Below, one piece after another: positions 15,209-26,514 of a stretch of DNA of 64,000 nt. Made by a program: the position numbers and the translations under genes. Below the pieces are notes generated by a model that saw only the letters and a list, made by a program, of their open reading frames with translations, was not told the origin of the DNA and searched no databases. The stretch comes from Clostridium muellerianum (GTDB lineage Bacteria; Bacillota; Clostridia; Clostridiales; Clostridiaceae). The stretch lies in contig NZ_JABBNI010000063.1 in NCBI RefSeq assembly GCF_012926525.1, forward strand, positions 215,608-279,607, written 5' to 3'. Position 1 is the stretch's first letter. Each line of letters begins with the position of its first letter.

Positions 15209-15562
15209 TGGTGGAGGCGATGGGTGTCGAACCCATGTCCGAAAGTCGTAATACTTGAGCATCTCCGAGTGCAGTCCATATTTTAACATTCCCTCTACTG
15301 AACGCCCATGGACAGGCTTTCAGTTTCAGTAGCTTCATAAATCCCGTTCCTGTGGCAAAGCTTACACAGGCTCGTTTCACCGCTGTCGGCGCCCTATCCT
15401 AAGCCGCGGTACTCAAAGGGAGGACGTAGCAGACTAAGCTGCTAATGCAAAATTATCGTTTGCGTTTACATTTAATCCCATAGTTTTTTAACGCGGGCCC
15501 ACAGGTTCCCTCGACTCGCTTCTCAAATACAACATACCCCCGTCGAAACCAAGTACGCCCCC
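15209..15562 (-). ncRNA. ssrA: tmRNA (transfer-messenger RNA)
   Basis: The acceptor stem is GGGGGCG at the 5' end (15562) paired with CGCCTCC before an encoded ACCA (15209), with one G-U pair. The T-arm GGGTTCGACACCC is present. The tag frame runs from GCA at 15463 to TAG at 15434 and reads ANDNFALAA, the tag of the group I C. botulinum / C. sporogenes lineage as I recall. With SmpB, encoded next, it frees stalled ribosomes and marks the stalled peptide for proteolysis. The 3' end of ssrA is a favoured attachment site for integrases. The accessory island begins within 200 nt downstream. Confidence 0.97.
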
Positions 15563-15771
15563 ATATATAATTGGGTTTACCTAATTTTAAGGTTTTATAT
15601 TGTTACGCAAACCATTGTTTTTATATTTAGTTTTCAATAAGCTAGGGATTCATCTCTCTAACTTGCATCTATTATATTACATCAAATCTATACATTAATC
15701 AATAGTAATTTTTATCTAAAAACTTTCTATAATCCAAAGAAAGAAAACATTTCATAATGCTAATTTAAAAA

Positions 15772-16245
15772 TTAATATTTTACTCTTTCTTTCATCTGTC
15801 TATCTATATCTCTCTTTGCTGCTTTTTCAAGCATAGCATCTCTCTTATCATAATCTTTTTTACCCTTTGCTACTGCTAAATTTACTTTTACTCTTCCATT
15901 TTTAAGATATAAGGATAATGGTACTAGAGTATATCCCTGCTGAGTAGTGAATCCCAATAATCTTGATATTTCACTTTTATGAAGCAAAAGTTTTCTGTCT
16001 CTTAACGGATCTCTATTAAATATATTTCCTTTTTCATAAGGGCTTATATGAACATTACAAATGAATATTTCACTATTTCTCACTTCTGCATAGCTATCCT
16101 TTAAGTTGGCTCTGCCTGCTCTTATAGACTTTACTTCTGTTCCAACTAGCTCTATACCTGCTTCCATACTTTCTTCTATAAAGTAATCATGCCTTGCCTT
16201 TCTATTTTCTGCAAGAGTTTTGTTTGTCGATGTTTTTTTAGCCAT
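15772..16245 (-). CDS. smpB: SsrA-binding protein SmpB
   Basis: This small OB-fold protein binds the tRNA-like domain of tmRNA and delivers it to stalled ribosomes. The hallmark segments are visible: [46 protein letters not shown] and the basic tail [13 protein letters not shown]. The ATG at 16245 (MAKKTS) is chosen because AGGTG lies just upstream. Three earlier codons are in frame but lack a ribosome site. It precedes ssrA by about 210 nt on the same strand. Confidence 0.95.
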   Translation of the reverse strand: MAKKTSTNKTLAENRKARHDYFIEESMEAGIELVGTEVKSIRAGRANLKDSYAEVRNSEIFICNVHISPYEKGNIFNRDPLRDRKLLLHKSEISRLLGFTTQQGYTLVPLSLYLKNGRVKVNLAVAKGKKDYDKRDAMLEKAAKRDIDRQMKERVKY

Positions 16246-16556
16246 TAAAATCACCTGCCTTACAGTTCTTACTTATTATATTATATATATAAGTCTATAT
16301 CAATATACTGTATTATGCAATATATTCATATCCATACGCTTAATATAATTAATATTAACTTTTTTATATTGATTATAATCAATGTTAGTTTTTTAATTTT
16401 ATGTCACTATTATACACAATAAGTTAATTATAGACTCAATTCTACATTATTGTCTACTTTTCAAAATAAGTAAAATGTTATATAATTCTATTAAAATACA
16501 AATTAGAATAACATTTGGAAGTTTTAAAATAATAAAAAAGATTGGATGTGTAAACT
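16246..16556. other. AT-rich divergent intergenic region
   Basis: These 311 bases between the divergent smpB and receiver genes hold no ORF or RNA that I recognise. A TATAAT at 16481-16486 could be the -10 of the plus-strand receiver gene; no good -35 is seen at 17 bp. Confidence 0.4.
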
Positions 16557-17333
16557 ATGTACACTATACTACATCTTGAACAAAGTGGTTTTATAAAAAA
16601 ACTAGTAAAAAATATCCTGCTTGAAAACGGTTTTAACTGTATTTCTGTAGATACTGCAGATGAAGCTTATGAAACTTTACACAATCTTAATGGTGAGGTT
16701 GATCTAATAATAACTTCCTTATTATTAGAAGATACTAGTATTGAACAATTTATGAAAACTATCAATGGCAGTGATGTAAATAGAAACATACCTGTATTCG
16801 TTGTAACTGGTAATGAATTAGAAAACACTAAAAAAAGAATTTTAAATTTAGGAGTTTCTGATTATATAACAAAAAATAATCTAGGTGAAGAGCTACTTAA
16901 ACACATAAAATACATAGTTAAGGAAGATGAACTTTTAACCTGTCTAAAAGAAGCTAAAATAGCTTGCATAGACGATAGTCATTTTGATCGAGCAATAATG
17001 AAAGATATTTTAACCAAATATGATATAAAAAATGTAGATTTTTATTCATCTGGAAAAGACTTAACAGAATACAATAAACGTTATGATTTATATCTTGTGG
17101 ACATAGTATTAGAGAACGAATTTGGCAAAAACATTATTATAAGACTTAGACGTGATAATATAAATTCTTCCATTATAATCACTTCATCCTTAACTAATAC
17201 TAAAACTGTGGCTAGCATGTTAAATGCTGGAGCAAATGACTACATAAGAAAACCCCTTCAAGAAGATATATTTATGGCTAAACTAAAATCAAATATGAGA
17301 ACTTATGCTTTAATGAAGCAATTGAAAAAATAG
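16557..17333 (+). CDS. Tandem response-regulator receiver protein (first domain degenerate)
   Basis: Two CheY-like receivers make up the whole protein and no output domain follows. In the first (1-120) the acidic pocket reads LHLEQS instead of DD and the phospho-acceptor position is S54 (DLIITS), although K106 remains, so it cannot be phosphorylated in the normal way. The second (133-258) keeps D139/D140, acceptor D182 (LYLVDI), T209/S210 and K232. The architecture resembles PleD-type or GGDEF proteins with the catalytic domain missing. The C-terminal helix (MRTYALMKQLKK) is where such an output domain would begin. It is monocistronic and followed by a palindromic repeat. Its partner kinase is unknown. 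Confidence 0.85.
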   Translation: MYTILHLEQSGFIKKLVKNILLENGFNCISVDTADEAYETLHNLNGEVDLIITSLLLEDTSIEQFMKTINGSDVNRNIPVFVVTGNELENTKKRILNLGVSDYITKNNLGEELLKHIKYIVKEDELLTCLKEAKIACIDDSHFDRAIMKDILTKYDIKNVDFYSSGKDLTEYNKRYDLYLVDIVLENEFGKNIIIRLRRDNINSSIIITSSLTNTKTVASMLNAGANDYIRKPLQEDIFMAKLKSNMRTYALMKQLKK

Positions 17334-17342
17334 CACAAGCAT

Positions 17343-17420
17343 ATTGCGAAGCATTTTTAAGGGGACAAAGGACAATTAAACCTTCACTGTCCTCTATCCC
17401 CTGAAAAATATTGCTTCATA
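17343..17420. repeat. Short copy of the nested-palindrome intergenic repeat
   Basis: It contains GGGGACAAAGGACA, then CTTCACTGTCCTCTATCCCC, flanked by outer GAAGCA and TTGCTTC arms. The arms match those of the 22595-22855 copy, but the approximately 170-nt centre is missing. It follows the receiver gene and may double as its terminator. Confidence 0.6.
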
Positions 17421-17465
17421 TTATTTTCAAATTGTTTTAAAATTTATCCACAACTAATATAAGTA

Positions 17466-19634
17466 TTAATCCACATTGTTACTTATTTCATTAATATCTT
17501 CTAGTTCTTCTTCATCCTTTTCAGGTCTTACTAGTTCAAAATAAATTTCATGAGCAAACATATCTACTTTAGATACTTTTATTTTTGCTTCATCTCCTAG
17601 TTTATATATATTTTTAGTTCTTTCACCTATCAAACTTAAATGTTTTTCATCATATACATAATAATCATCATCAAGACTGCTTATGTGTATAAGACCTTCT
17701 ATAGTATTGGGTAGTTCTACAAACATTCCAAAGTTAGTAACAGAAGATATTATTCCTTCAAATTCTTCTCCTATTCTCTCACTCATGTATTCAGCCTTTT
17801 TAAGATCTTCTACTTCTCTTTCTGCATCCTGAGCTATTCTTTCCATTTCAGAAGACTGTTTTGATGCATATTCAACTTCTGATGTTAATCTCTGCATTCT
17901 ATTATCATTTATCTTTCCATTTATAAACTCTTTTATTATTCTGTGTATAATTAAATCAGGATACCTTCTTATAGGAGATGTAAAATGACAATAGTATCTT
18001 GCTGCTAATCCAAAGTGACCTATACATTCTGGAGCATATCTAGCTTTCATCATAGAACGAAGTAAAAGAGTACTTACTACCGTTTCTTCTTTTTTGCCTT
18101 TTACTTTTTCTACTATATCTTGTAATGCTTTTGGATGAACTTCCTGTCCCATTCTAACTACATAACCCAAATTATGAACAAATTCATTGAAATGCATAAG
18201 CTTTTCTTCATCCGGTTCTTCATGTATTCTATATACAAAAGGCATATTAGCCCAGAACATATGCTCAGCTATGGTTTCATTGCAGACTAACATAAATTCT
18301 TCTATTATTCTATTAGCAATAGCTCTTTCATAAGGTCTTATCTCTACCGGCTTTCCTAGTTCATTTAGAATTATCTTACACTCTTCAAAGTCAAAGTCTA
18401 TAGCTCCTCTTTGAATTCTCTTCTTATAAAGTATAGCGCAAAGCTCTTCCATAAGCTTAAAAGTGTCTACTAAATAGTCATATTTCTTTATAGTATCTTC
18501 ATCGTTATCTCTAAGTATTTTAGTTACATCTGTATATGTCATTCTCTCATTAGTCTTTATTATGCTTTCTACAATATTATGATCTACAACTTTACCTGTC
18601 TTATCAATTTCCATAAAGCAACTTAAAGTTAATCTATCTACTTTAGGATTTAAACTACATATACCATTAGACAACTTCTTTGGAAGCATTGGAATAACCC
18701 TGTCTATAAGATATACAGAAGTTCCTCTTTTTAAAGCTTCTTTATCCAAAGGATTTTTATCTTTTACATAATTAGATACATCTGCTATATGAACTCCTAA
18801 ATAATAATTACCATTTTCAAGCTTTTCAAGTGACACTGCATCATCTAAATCCTTTGCATCTTCCCCATCTATAGTTACTATAGTCAAATCCCTTAAATCT
18901 TTTCTTCTTGCATATTCTTCTTCTGGTATTTCATCTGGTATACCATCTGCATAAGCTTCTACTTTTGCAGTAAATTCTTCTGGTAGATTGTTCTTCTTTA
19001 TTATAGTTAATATATCTATTCCTTTTTCGCCTTTTTTGCCAAGTATCTCTACTATTTTGCCTTCAGGATTTCTTCTTTTGTCAGGCCAACTTGTTATATC
19101 TGCTATAACGATATCTCCTGTTTTAGCTCCACTCCTGCTGCTCTTTGGAATAAACACATCCTGATATATTCTTTTTTCTTCTGGTACTACAAAGCCAAAA
19201 TTTTTGCTATCTTCATATACCCCTATAACAGTTTTATTTGCCCTTTGAAGAATTCTTATTATTTCACCTTCACACTTTTTGCCCCTATTTTCTTCTCTAG
19301 TTATCTTAGCAACTACCTTATCTCCATTCATAGCACCATTCATATATGATGAAGGTATAAATATATCCGGCCTGTCATCTCCAGTAATTACAAAACCAAA
19401 TCCCTTTGTATGCCCTTGAAGTTTTCCAACTACCAATCCCATTCTATCTGGAACACCATAATATTCTGTTCTAGTTTTAACTATTTCACCATCACTTTCC
19501 ATGTCATCAAGTATTTTTTCAAAATCTTTTCTTTCGCTTTTTTTAACATCAAATACTTTTTCTAGTTCTTTTATATTCATCGGTTTATATGCCTGTTCTG
19601 TCATAAAGCTTATTAATACTTCCCGTATATTCAT
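17466..19634 (-). CDS. rnr: Ribonuclease R
   Basis: This 3'-5' exoribonuclease degrades structured RNA and works with tmRNA-SmpB in clearing non-stop mRNAs. The N-terminal winged helix, cold-shock OB folds (about 60-215), RNB catalytic domain and C-terminal S1 domain (about 625-705) are all present. The RNB signature TIDGEDAKDLDDAVSLE supplies the metal-binding Asp residues. HFTSPIRRYPDLIIHR is the downstream conserved block. ATG at 19634 is preferred (AGGTG at 6 nt) over one three codons earlier. It is 722 residues, normal for the family, and lies in the eno-secG-rnr-smpB-ssrA neighbourhood common in Firmicutes. Confidence 0.96.
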   Translation of the reverse strand: MNIREVLISFMTEQAYKPMNIKELEKVFDVKKSERKDFEKILDDMESDGEIVKTRTEYYGVPDRMGLVVGKLQGHTKGFGFVITGDDRPDIFIPSSYMNGAMNGDKVVAKITREENRGKKCEGEIIRILQRANKTVIGVYEDSKNFGFVVPEEKRIYQDVFIPKSSRSGAKTGDIVIADITSWPDKRRNPEGKIVEILGKKGEKGIDILTIIKKNNLPEEFTAKVEAYADGIPDEIPEEEYARRKDLRDLTIVTIDGEDAKDLDDAVSLEKLENGNYYLGVHIADVSNYVKDKNPLDKEALKRGTSVYLIDRVIPMLPKKLSNGICSLNPKVDRLTLSCFMEIDKTGKVVDHNIVESIIKTNERMTYTDVTKILRDNDEDTIKKYDYLVDTFKLMEELCAILYKKRIQRGAIDFDFEECKIILNELGKPVEIRPYERAIANRIIEEFMLVCNETIAEHMFWANMPFVYRIHEEPDEEKLMHFNEFVHNLGYVVRMGQEVHPKALQDIVEKVKGKKEETVVSTLLLRSMMKARYAPECIGHFGLAARYYCHFTSPIRRYPDLIIHRIIKEFINGKINDNRMQRLTSEVEYASKQSSEMERIAQDAEREVEDLKKAEYMSERIGEEFEGIISSVTNFGMFVELPNTIEGLIHISSLDDDYYVYDEKHLSLIGERTKNIYKLGDEAKIKVSKVDMFAHEIYFELVRPEKDEEELEDINEISNNVD

Positions 19635-19789
19635 AAATTTCACCTCATATCATTATGACTAAGTTTAATATAATTTAGCCATATCAATTTTATATATTAT
19701 TATCTTTATATTTTACCTTTAAAAATATTCAATTATATCAGTATTTATATTGGTTAGCTTTATAATATAGTAAACTTATCCAGTAGTCA

Positions 19790-19999
19790 ATGATATACAA
19801 ATTTAAACCTTATATTTGGCAAGTTGGAGGCAAATTTGTTTACTCAATAGATAATGATGATAATCGCCAATATAATTGCCCTTGTGGATTCAATAATTTC
19901 TTTAAAGTAGATAAAAATCTTCCATTTAATGTAATATTATGTTATAATTGTATAAAGTTTGATATTGCAAGGAGAACTTATTATGAAAAAAAATGTTAG
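19790..19999 (+). CDS. Possible small Cys-rich protein or gene remnant (69 aa)
   Basis: The ORF has no visible ribosome site and overlaps the next gene by 17 nt in another frame. The peptide has a CPCG...CYNC pair that could bind zinc and an otherwise unremarkable sequence. It may be the degraded end of a gene disrupted when the downstream gene arrived. Low confidence as a real protein. Confidence 0.25.
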   Translation: MIYKFKPYIWQVGGKFVYSIDNDDNRQYNCPCGFNNFFKVDKNLPFNVILCYNCIKFDIARRTYYEKKC

Positions 20000-20498
20000 A
20001 AATATAATTTTAGGGTTGGCTATTACAATGCTAGTTGGAATAAGTTCTTATACGATTAGTCTAGTATTGTTAACTACTTCAACATCACATACAAAAAATG
20101 AAGTAAAAATTAGCTGTGCAACCAACGGAAATAATGTTGGAGATACCCGATATGAGATAGCCGCAAGTATGCATTTAATGGCCAATGGTTTGATAGTGGC
20201 CGAAGATAATGCGAAAAATGGAGTTAAATCTATGAGTATGGATCAATTAAATGCTACCTATAACCTAATCAAAACCCTACCAGACGGATCTGAAAAAACA
20301 AATTTTATGGATATTATTAATAGATGGAAATCTTGTGACTTTTCTCAAATTGTATCGGATCATAACACAGTATGGAAAATATTAGGCCAAGGGCAACCAG
20401 AAAATACATTAAACGGTCGTGCTATTTCAGCCAATGAATCAGCTATAAAATCTACTATTAATCTTATTAAAAGGGGTGATTATTCAAAAAATCAATGA
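19983..20498 (+). CDS. Membrane-anchored/exported DUF6241-like protein (171 aa)
   Basis: ATG at 19983 has AAGGAG 9 nt upstream. Residues 5-34 form a signal-anchor (NIILGLAITMLVGISSYTIS). The outside domain has MHLMANGLIVAED, then a helix, then RWKSCDFSQIVSDHNTVWKI. This is the 'MH.M.....A......W..gDFS....DHN..W' pattern that I associate with DUF6241 of Bacillus and Clostridium. Function is unknown. It stands alone on the plus strand with its own terminator, next to an araD remnant, so this spot between rnr and secG seems to accept insertions. Confidence 0.65.
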   Translation: MKKNVRNIILGLAITMLVGISSYTISLVLLTTSTSHTKNEVKISCATNGNNVGDTRYEIAASMHLMANGLIVAEDNAKNGVKSMSMDQLNATYNLIKTLPDGSEKTNFMDIINRWKSCDFSQIVSDHNTVWKILGQGQPENTLNGRAISANESAIKSTINLIKRGDYSKNQ

Positions 20499-20548
20499 TA
20501 GCTTTCAATAAATAAAAACAAAAATACAATTAGACAATAATTTATATA

Positions 20549-20577
20549 AAAAAACGCATATTTTACATGCGTTTTTT
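20549..20577 (+). terminator. Intrinsic terminator of the DUF6241-like gene
   Basis: AAAAACGCAT and ATGCGTTTTTT form a stem with a U-run, about 50 nt after the stop codon at 20498. Confidence 0.75.
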
Positions 20578-20609
20578 CTATTAAAGAATTTACATCTTTA
20601 TACCTATTT

Positions 20610-20815
20610 TTAATCTTGTCCATAATAAGCATTTGCACCATGTTTTCTTAAAAATGTTTATCTAATAAAGTATTATCTATTGATCTTAATTCATTATTTA
20701 AATATATACTTCTATAAGCTATTTTCGCAACTTCTTCCACTACAACAGCATTATGCACTGCATTTTCAGCATCCGCTCCCCAAGAAAAAGGTCCCTGATA
20801 ATTTAACACATAAAA
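20610..20815 (-). pseudogene. Remnant of L-ribulose-5-phosphate 4-epimerase (C-terminal part)
   Basis: The minus strand reads GPFSWGADAENAVHNAVVVE, then EVAKIAYRS and TLLDKH. This is the C-terminus of AraD, normally GPF.WG.....AVHNAVVLEE. After DKH a single T is missing from a T-run, so the frame stops. In the +1-restored frame the sequence continues LRKHGANAYYGQD and stop, the expected AraD end. The N-terminal two thirds are absent. It is therefore a decayed fragment of about 68 codons between the DUF6241-like gene and secG, and no other arabinose gene is in the window. Confidence 0.8.
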
Positions 20816-20862
20816 AATAAATAGAGCAGACTAATTCCGCTCTAAATATATAAATTTCAATA

Positions 20863-21099
20863 TTATTTAACTAAATTCTGAGCAATACATAAACCTGCAA
20901 ATATTGCAGCAAGTACAGACGTAACTTTTATTAGCATTGCTTCTGATGTTCTTCCTTTGTTCTTTGAATAAAATGATTCAGCAGAACTTCCACCTGCAAC
21001 CAATCCACTTAAACCATTAGTTTTACTAGGCTGTACCATAACAACAGCTATTAGCGCTATAGCTATTATAATCTGTAAAACCATTATAACATTTCGCAT
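20863..21099 (-). CDS. secG: Protein translocase subunit SecG
   Basis: This 78-residue protein has two membrane spans: residues 2-21 (VLQIIIAIALIAVVMVQPSK) and 53-75. The conserved Gly-rich cytoplasmic loop (GLSGLVAGGSSAESFYSKNK) lies between them. It stimulates SecYEG-mediated export. ATG at 21099 has GGAGG 8 nt upstream; the ORF extension before it covers the ribosome site. It follows eno in the same direction. Confidence 0.93.
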   Translation of the reverse strand: MRNVIMVLQIIIAIALIAVVMVQPSKTNGLSGLVAGGSSAESFYSKNKGRTSEAMLIKVTSVLAAIFAGLCIAQNLVK

Positions 21100-21192
21100 G
21101 CTTTTCACCTCCTGGTATGTTAACACATCCTATATTTTAACATACTAATTAAGCTATTACAAGGAAAAAGCTCTCGAAGTAATGTTCCATTT

Positions 21193-22518
<1,326 letters not shown>

Positions 22519-22594
22519 TTATTAATATATCCATATAAAGTCCTTATTATATCATTTGCATATATACAAAATTTTGATTTAATATAAAAATAAT

Positions 22595-22855
22595 ATGAAG
22601 CAATTTTTTTGAGAGGACAATTGACAGAGGACAAAGGACAGTGAAGGTGAGTTTTCCTCCTTACGTCAGAAAACTAATTTATTTTGCCAACGCAAAAAAA
22701 GATTTAAATTTATATAAATCAGCAATGTTTCGCTTTAGCGAAACGAGTCATCAAAAATTTAATTAAAGGTTTTTCGTAGCAAAGCGGAGAAAAATCATCC
22801 TTCACTGTCCTCTGTCAATTGTCCTCCGTCCTCTCAAAAAAGTTGCTTCGCAATG
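22595..22855. repeat. Full-length copy of a nested-palindrome intergenic repeat (about 260 bp)
   Basis: The outer arms are near-perfect inverted repeats of about 50 bp: GAAGCAA...GAGAGGACAATTGACAG on the left and TGTCAATTGTCCTC...CTCTC...TTGCTTC on the right. The centre has its own palindromes (GTTTCGCTTTAGCGAAAC and TTTTGCCAACGCAAAA). It has no ORF. The 34708-34970 copy matches it at roughly 85% by eye, and short copies occur at 17343 and 30418. The layout is that of a MITE or structured repeat. Confidence 0.8.
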
Positions 22856-22884
22856 TGCTTAAACTGTAAAAATTGAGCTTATAT

Positions 22885-22930
22885 AAAAAAGCTATGAATT
22901 ATAGGTTTAATTTCCTAATTCATAGCTTTT
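22885..22930 (-). terminator. Intrinsic terminator after gpmI
   Basis: AAAAGCTATGAATTA and TAATTCATAGCTTTT form a 15-bp stem; the minus-strand side continues into T6. It lies 12 nt past the gpmI stop. Confidence 0.75.
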
Positions 22931-22941
22931 GCTCACATATA

Positions 22942-24465
22942 TTATTTAATAAGACTTTTTCCTGTCATTTCTTTAGGCACATCAAGCCCCATAACTTGAA
23001 GCATAGTTGGTGCTATATCAGCTAATATACCATTGTCCTTCATTGGTTTAGCATTTGATGCTACATATAAAAATGGTACTGGGTCCGTTGTATGTGCTGT
23101 CATAGGCTTTCCTGTAGAATAATCTATCATTTGCTCCGCGTTTCCGTGATCTGCAGTTATAAATACAGTACCGCTCTTCTCTAATACCTTATCTACAACT
23201 TTACCTAAACATTCATCTACAGTTTCTACAGCTTTTTTAGCTGCTTCAAATATACCTGTATGTCCTACCATATCTGGATTTGCAAAATTTAATATTATCA
23301 TATCATATTTATCTTCATCTATTCTTTTTAAAAGTTCATCTGTTACCTTATATGCGCTCATTTCTGGTTGAAGATCATAAGTTGCAACTTTTGGTGATGG
23401 TATAAGTGCTCTATCTTCACCTTTATTTGGTTCTTCTACTCCACCATTAAAGAAAAATGTTACATGCGCATACTTTTCAGTTTCAGCTATCCTTAACTGC
23501 CTTTTGCCAAGTTTACTTACGTATTCACCTAAAGTATTTGAGTAACTTTCATTTTCAAATGCAACATCTACACCTTCCAAAGTAACATCATACTGTGTCA
23601 TTGTTACAAATGTAAGATCTAAAGCTTCTCTTGAAAATCCATCAAATACCTTATCATTTATAGCTCTTGTAATTTCTCTCGCTCTATCTGGTCTAAAGTT
23701 AAAGAATATTACTGAATCCTTATCTTTTATTGAAGCTTCTGGAGATTTTTCTATAACTGTTGGAAGTACAAATTCATCTGTTTTATTGTCATTATAAGAG
23801 CTTTCCACAGCCTGCATAGCAGTACTAGCTTCTTCACCTTTTCCAAGCACTAACGCATTATATGCAAGTTGAATTCTTTCCCATCTCTTATCTCTATCCA
23901 TAGCATAGTATCTTCCAGATACTGTAGCTATTTTTCCTATTCCGATTTCCTTCATATAATTTTCTATGTCTTCTATATATTCCTTTGCTGAAGCTGGTGG
24001 AACATCTCTTCCATCAAGAAATGCATGGACATATACCTTTTTTACACTCTTTGCCTTTGCAAGTTTCAAAATTCCTTTTAAATGTTCTATATGAGAATGC
24101 ACGCCACCTGGTGATAACAGACCCATTATGTGAAGCGTTGCGTTGTTTTTTATTGCATTATCTACTGCCTTATTTAATGCCTTATTTTCAAAAAAATCTC
24201 CATCATTAATGGATTTAGTTATTCTAGTTAATGCCTGATATATTACTCTTCCCGCACCTATATTTAAATGACCAACTTCTGAGTTTCCCATTTGTCCTTC
24301 TGGAAGTCCAACACTTAAACCACTAGCTCCTAATTGAGTATGTGGGTAATTATTATACAGTTTATCAAAATTTGGCTTATGAGCTGCCTTTACTGCATTT
24401 CCATCTTCTCTATCTGTAAGCCCGAAGCCATCTAGTATCATTAACATTACTGGTTTCTTGTTCAT
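22942..24465 (-). CDS. gpmI: 2,3-bisphosphoglycerate-independent phosphoglycerate mutase
   Basis: It interconverts 3- and 2-phosphoglycerate using two Mn2+. Landmarks are [10 protein letters not shown] at the N-terminus, [18 protein letters not shown] containing the phosphorylated Ser, [11 protein letters not shown], and [11 protein letters not shown] with [11 protein letters not shown] carrying the metal ligands. ATG at 24465 (MNKKPVML) has GGAGG at 6 nt, so four earlier codons are discarded. 507 residues is normal. Confidence 0.97.
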   Translation of the reverse strand: MNKKPVMLMILDGFGLTDREDGNAVKAAHKPNFDKLYNNYPHTQLGASGLSVGLPEGQMGNSEVGHLNIGAGRVIYQALTRITKSINDGDFFENKALNKAVDNAIKNNATLHIMGLLSPGGVHSHIEHLKGILKLAKAKSVKKVYVHAFLDGRDVPPASAKEYIEDIENYMKEIGIGKIATVSGRYYAMDRDKRWERIQLAYNALVLGKGEEASTAMQAVESSYNDNKTDEFVLPTVIEKSPEASIKDKDSVIFFNFRPDRAREITRAINDKVFDGFSREALDLTFVTMTQYDVTLEGVDVAFENESYSNTLGEYVSKLGKRQLRIAETEKYAHVTFFFNGGVEEPNKGEDRALIPSPKVATYDLQPEMSAYKVTDELLKRIDEDKYDMIILNFANPDMVGHTGIFEAAKKAVETVDECLGKVVDKVLEKSGTVFITADHGNAEQMIDYSTGKPMTAHTTDPVPFLYVASNAKPMKDNGILADIAPTMLQVMGLDVPKEMTGKSLIK

Positions 24466-24490
24466 ATTTACCTCCAAAACTTATTAAATT

Positions 24491-24531
24491 AATAACTCAA
24501 CTTTTTTTTGAGAGGAGAAAGTTGAGTTATT
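24491..24531 (-). repeat. Hairpin between tpiA and gpmI related to the repeat family
   Basis: AATAACTCAACTTT and AAAGTTGAGTTATT form a perfect 14-bp stem. The loop contains GAGAGGA, and the stretch 'ACTCAACTTTTTT(TT)GAGAGGA' recurs at 30418-30435. It may stabilise or separate the tpiA and gpmI parts of the message. Confidence 0.55.
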
Positions 24532-24543
24532 AATTCTTAATCC

Positions 24544-25290
24544 TTAGTAATTTACTATTGCTGCAAAATCTGCTGCTTTTAAGCTTGCTCCACCAACTAA
24601 GGCACCATCTATATCTGACTTGGCCATTTGTGCTTTTATTGTAGCTGGTTTTACCGATCCACCGTATTGAATTCTTGTTTTTTCTGCTGTTTCTTTTCCG
24701 TACATTGAAGCAATTACACTTCTAATATGAGCTATTGTTTCATTAGCCTGCTCATCTGTAGCTGTCTTACCAGTTCCTATAGCCCAGATTGGTTCATAAG
24801 CTACAACTAACTTTTCTACTTGTTCCTTTGTAAGTCCTTCTAAATCCAATTTTATCTGTCTTCCTAAAACTTCTTCAGTTACATTTTTTTCTCTTTCTTC
24901 TAAAGTTTCTCCACAACAAACTATTGGAATTAAGTTATGTCCAAACGCTTTTTTAACTTTTTTATTTACAGTTTCATCTGTTTCATTAAAGTATTGTCTT
25001 CTTTCACTGTGTCCAATTATTACATAATCTACTCCCATTTTCTCAAGCATTGAAGGTGACACCTCTCCTGTAAATGCTCCGCTTTCTTCAAAGTACATGT
25101 TTTGTGCTCCCACTTTTATGTTGCTTCCTTTAACTGCTTTTAATACAGCATCTAAACATACAAAAGTAGGACATACAACTACATCACATTTAGCATCCTT
25201 TACAAGACCTTTTAATTCCTCAACTAATTTTAATCCTTCTTCTACAGTATTATTCATTTTCCAGTTTCCAGCTATTATTGCTTTTCTCAT
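24544..25290 (-). CDS. tpiA: Triosephosphate isomerase
   Basis: It interconverts dihydroxyacetone phosphate and glyceraldehyde 3-phosphate. The substrate-binding segment AGNWKMNNT (K near residue 11), catalytic His in [11 protein letters not shown] and catalytic Glu in [13 protein letters not shown] are all present, as is the phosphate-binding GGSVKP near the end. 248 residues is normal. It lies 30 nt downstream of pgk. Confidence 0.98.
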   Translation of the reverse strand: MRKAIIAGNWKMNNTVEEGLKLVEELKGLVKDAKCDVVVCPTFVCLDAVLKAVKGSNIKVGAQNMYFEESGAFTGEVSPSMLEKMGVDYVIIGHSERRQYFNETDETVNKKVKKAFGHNLIPIVCCGETLEEREKNVTEEVLGRQIKLDLEGLTKEQVEKLVVAYEPIWAIGTGKTATDEQANETIAHIRSVIASMYGKETAEKTRIQYGGSVKPATIKAQMAKSDIDGALVGGASLKAADFAAIVNY

Positions 25291-25320
25291 TATAAATTAC
25301 CCCTATCCTTTTTTATTTTA

Positions 25321-26514
25321 CTATTTATTATTAAGTGCCTCTATTCCTGGTAAAGCCTTTCCTTCTAAGAATTCAAGCGAAGCTCCACCACCAGTTGAAA
25401 TATGAGTCATTTTGTCTCCAAAACCTAATGTGTTAACAGCAGCAGCGCTATCTCCACCACCTATAACAGTTGTAGCATTTGCATCAGCCATAGCTTTAGC
25501 AACTGCAATAGTTCCCTTTGCAAAATTTTCAAATTCAAAAACTCCCATTGGTCCGTTCCAAACTACTGTTTTAGCATCTTTAATAGCATCAGCATAAATT
25601 TTTGAAGTCTTTGGTCCAATATCTAATCCCATGTGTCCTTCAGGAATATTGGCATCTTCTGTGGTAACTGGAGTTGTATCTGCTGCAAATTTTTCTCCAA
25701 CTACATTATCTACTGGAAGTAATAATTTAACTCCCTTAGCTTTAGCTTTTTCCATCATTTCTTTAGCATAATCTACTTTATCTGCTTCAAGAAGTGAAGT
25801 TCCAATAGTGTATCCTTGAGCCTTCAAGAATGTATATGCCATTCCTCCACCGATTATTAATGTATTTACTTTTTCAAGTAAATTGTTTATAACATTAATT
25901 TTATCTGATACTTTAGCACCACCAAGTATTGCAACAAATGGTCTTTCTGGTGTATTTACAGCTTCTCCTAAGAATTTTAATTCTTTTTGAATTAAATATC
26001 CGCATACAGCAGTATCAACAAATTGTGTAACTCCAACTGTTGAACAGTGCGCTCTATGAGCTGTTCCAAAAGCATCATTTACATATATATCAGCAAGAGA
26101 AGCTAATTCTTTTGAAAATACTTCTTCATTTTTTCCTTCTTCTTTTCTAAATCTTGTGTTTTCTAATAAAACAACATCTCCATCTTTCATTTCAGCTACT
26201 GCTTTTTTAGCATTTTCTCCAACAACTGTATCATCAGCAGCAAAAACTACTTCTTTTCCAAGCATTTCTGATAATCTTTTAGCTACTGGTGCTAATGTCA
26301 ACTTTGGATCTGGTCCTTTAGCTTTTCCAAGATGTGAACAAAGCACAACTTTAGCTCCTTTTCCTATTAAATATTTTATAGTTGGCATTGCTCCAACTAA
26401 TCTATTTTCATCAGTTATAACACCATCTTTTAGTGGTACATTAAAATCACATCTCACTAGTACTTTTCTTCCACTTAACTCTACATCTTCAATTGTTTTT
26501 TTATTAAAAGCCAT
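25321..26514 (-). CDS. pgk: Phosphoglycerate kinase
   Basis: It makes ATP from 1,3-bisphosphoglycerate. The N-terminal [19 protein letters not shown], the [20 protein letters not shown] loop, [11 protein letters not shown], and the C-terminal nucleotide-binding GGGDSAAAV are all present. 397 residues is the usual length. AAGGGGTG precedes the ATG. It follows gap with a gap of about 210 nt that holds no obvious gene. Confidence 0.98.
   Translation of the reverse strand: MAFNKKTIEDVELSGRKVLVRCDFNVPLKDGVITDENRLVGAMPTIKYLIGKGAKVVLCSHLGKAKGPDPKLTLAPVAKRLSEMLGKEVVFAADDTVVGENAKKAVAEMKDGDVVLLENTRFRKEEGKNEEVFSKELASLADIYVNDAFGTAHRAHCSTVGVTQFVDTAVCGYLIQKELKFLGEAVNTPERPFVAILGGAKVSDKINVINNLLEKVNTLIIGGGMAYTFLKAQGYTIGTSLLEADKVDYAKEMMEKAKAKGVKLLLPVDNVVGEKFAADTTPVTTEDANIPEGHMGLDIGPKTSKIYADAIKDAKTVVWNGPMGVFEFENFAKGTIAVAKAMADANATTVIGGGDSAAAVNTLGFGDKMTHISTGGGASLEFLEGKALPGIEALNNK

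Noticed and set aside
15107..15380. Small minus-strand ORFs over the tmRNA
   Set aside because: They are chance frames within ssrA and its terminator; only the ANDNFALAA tag frame is translated.
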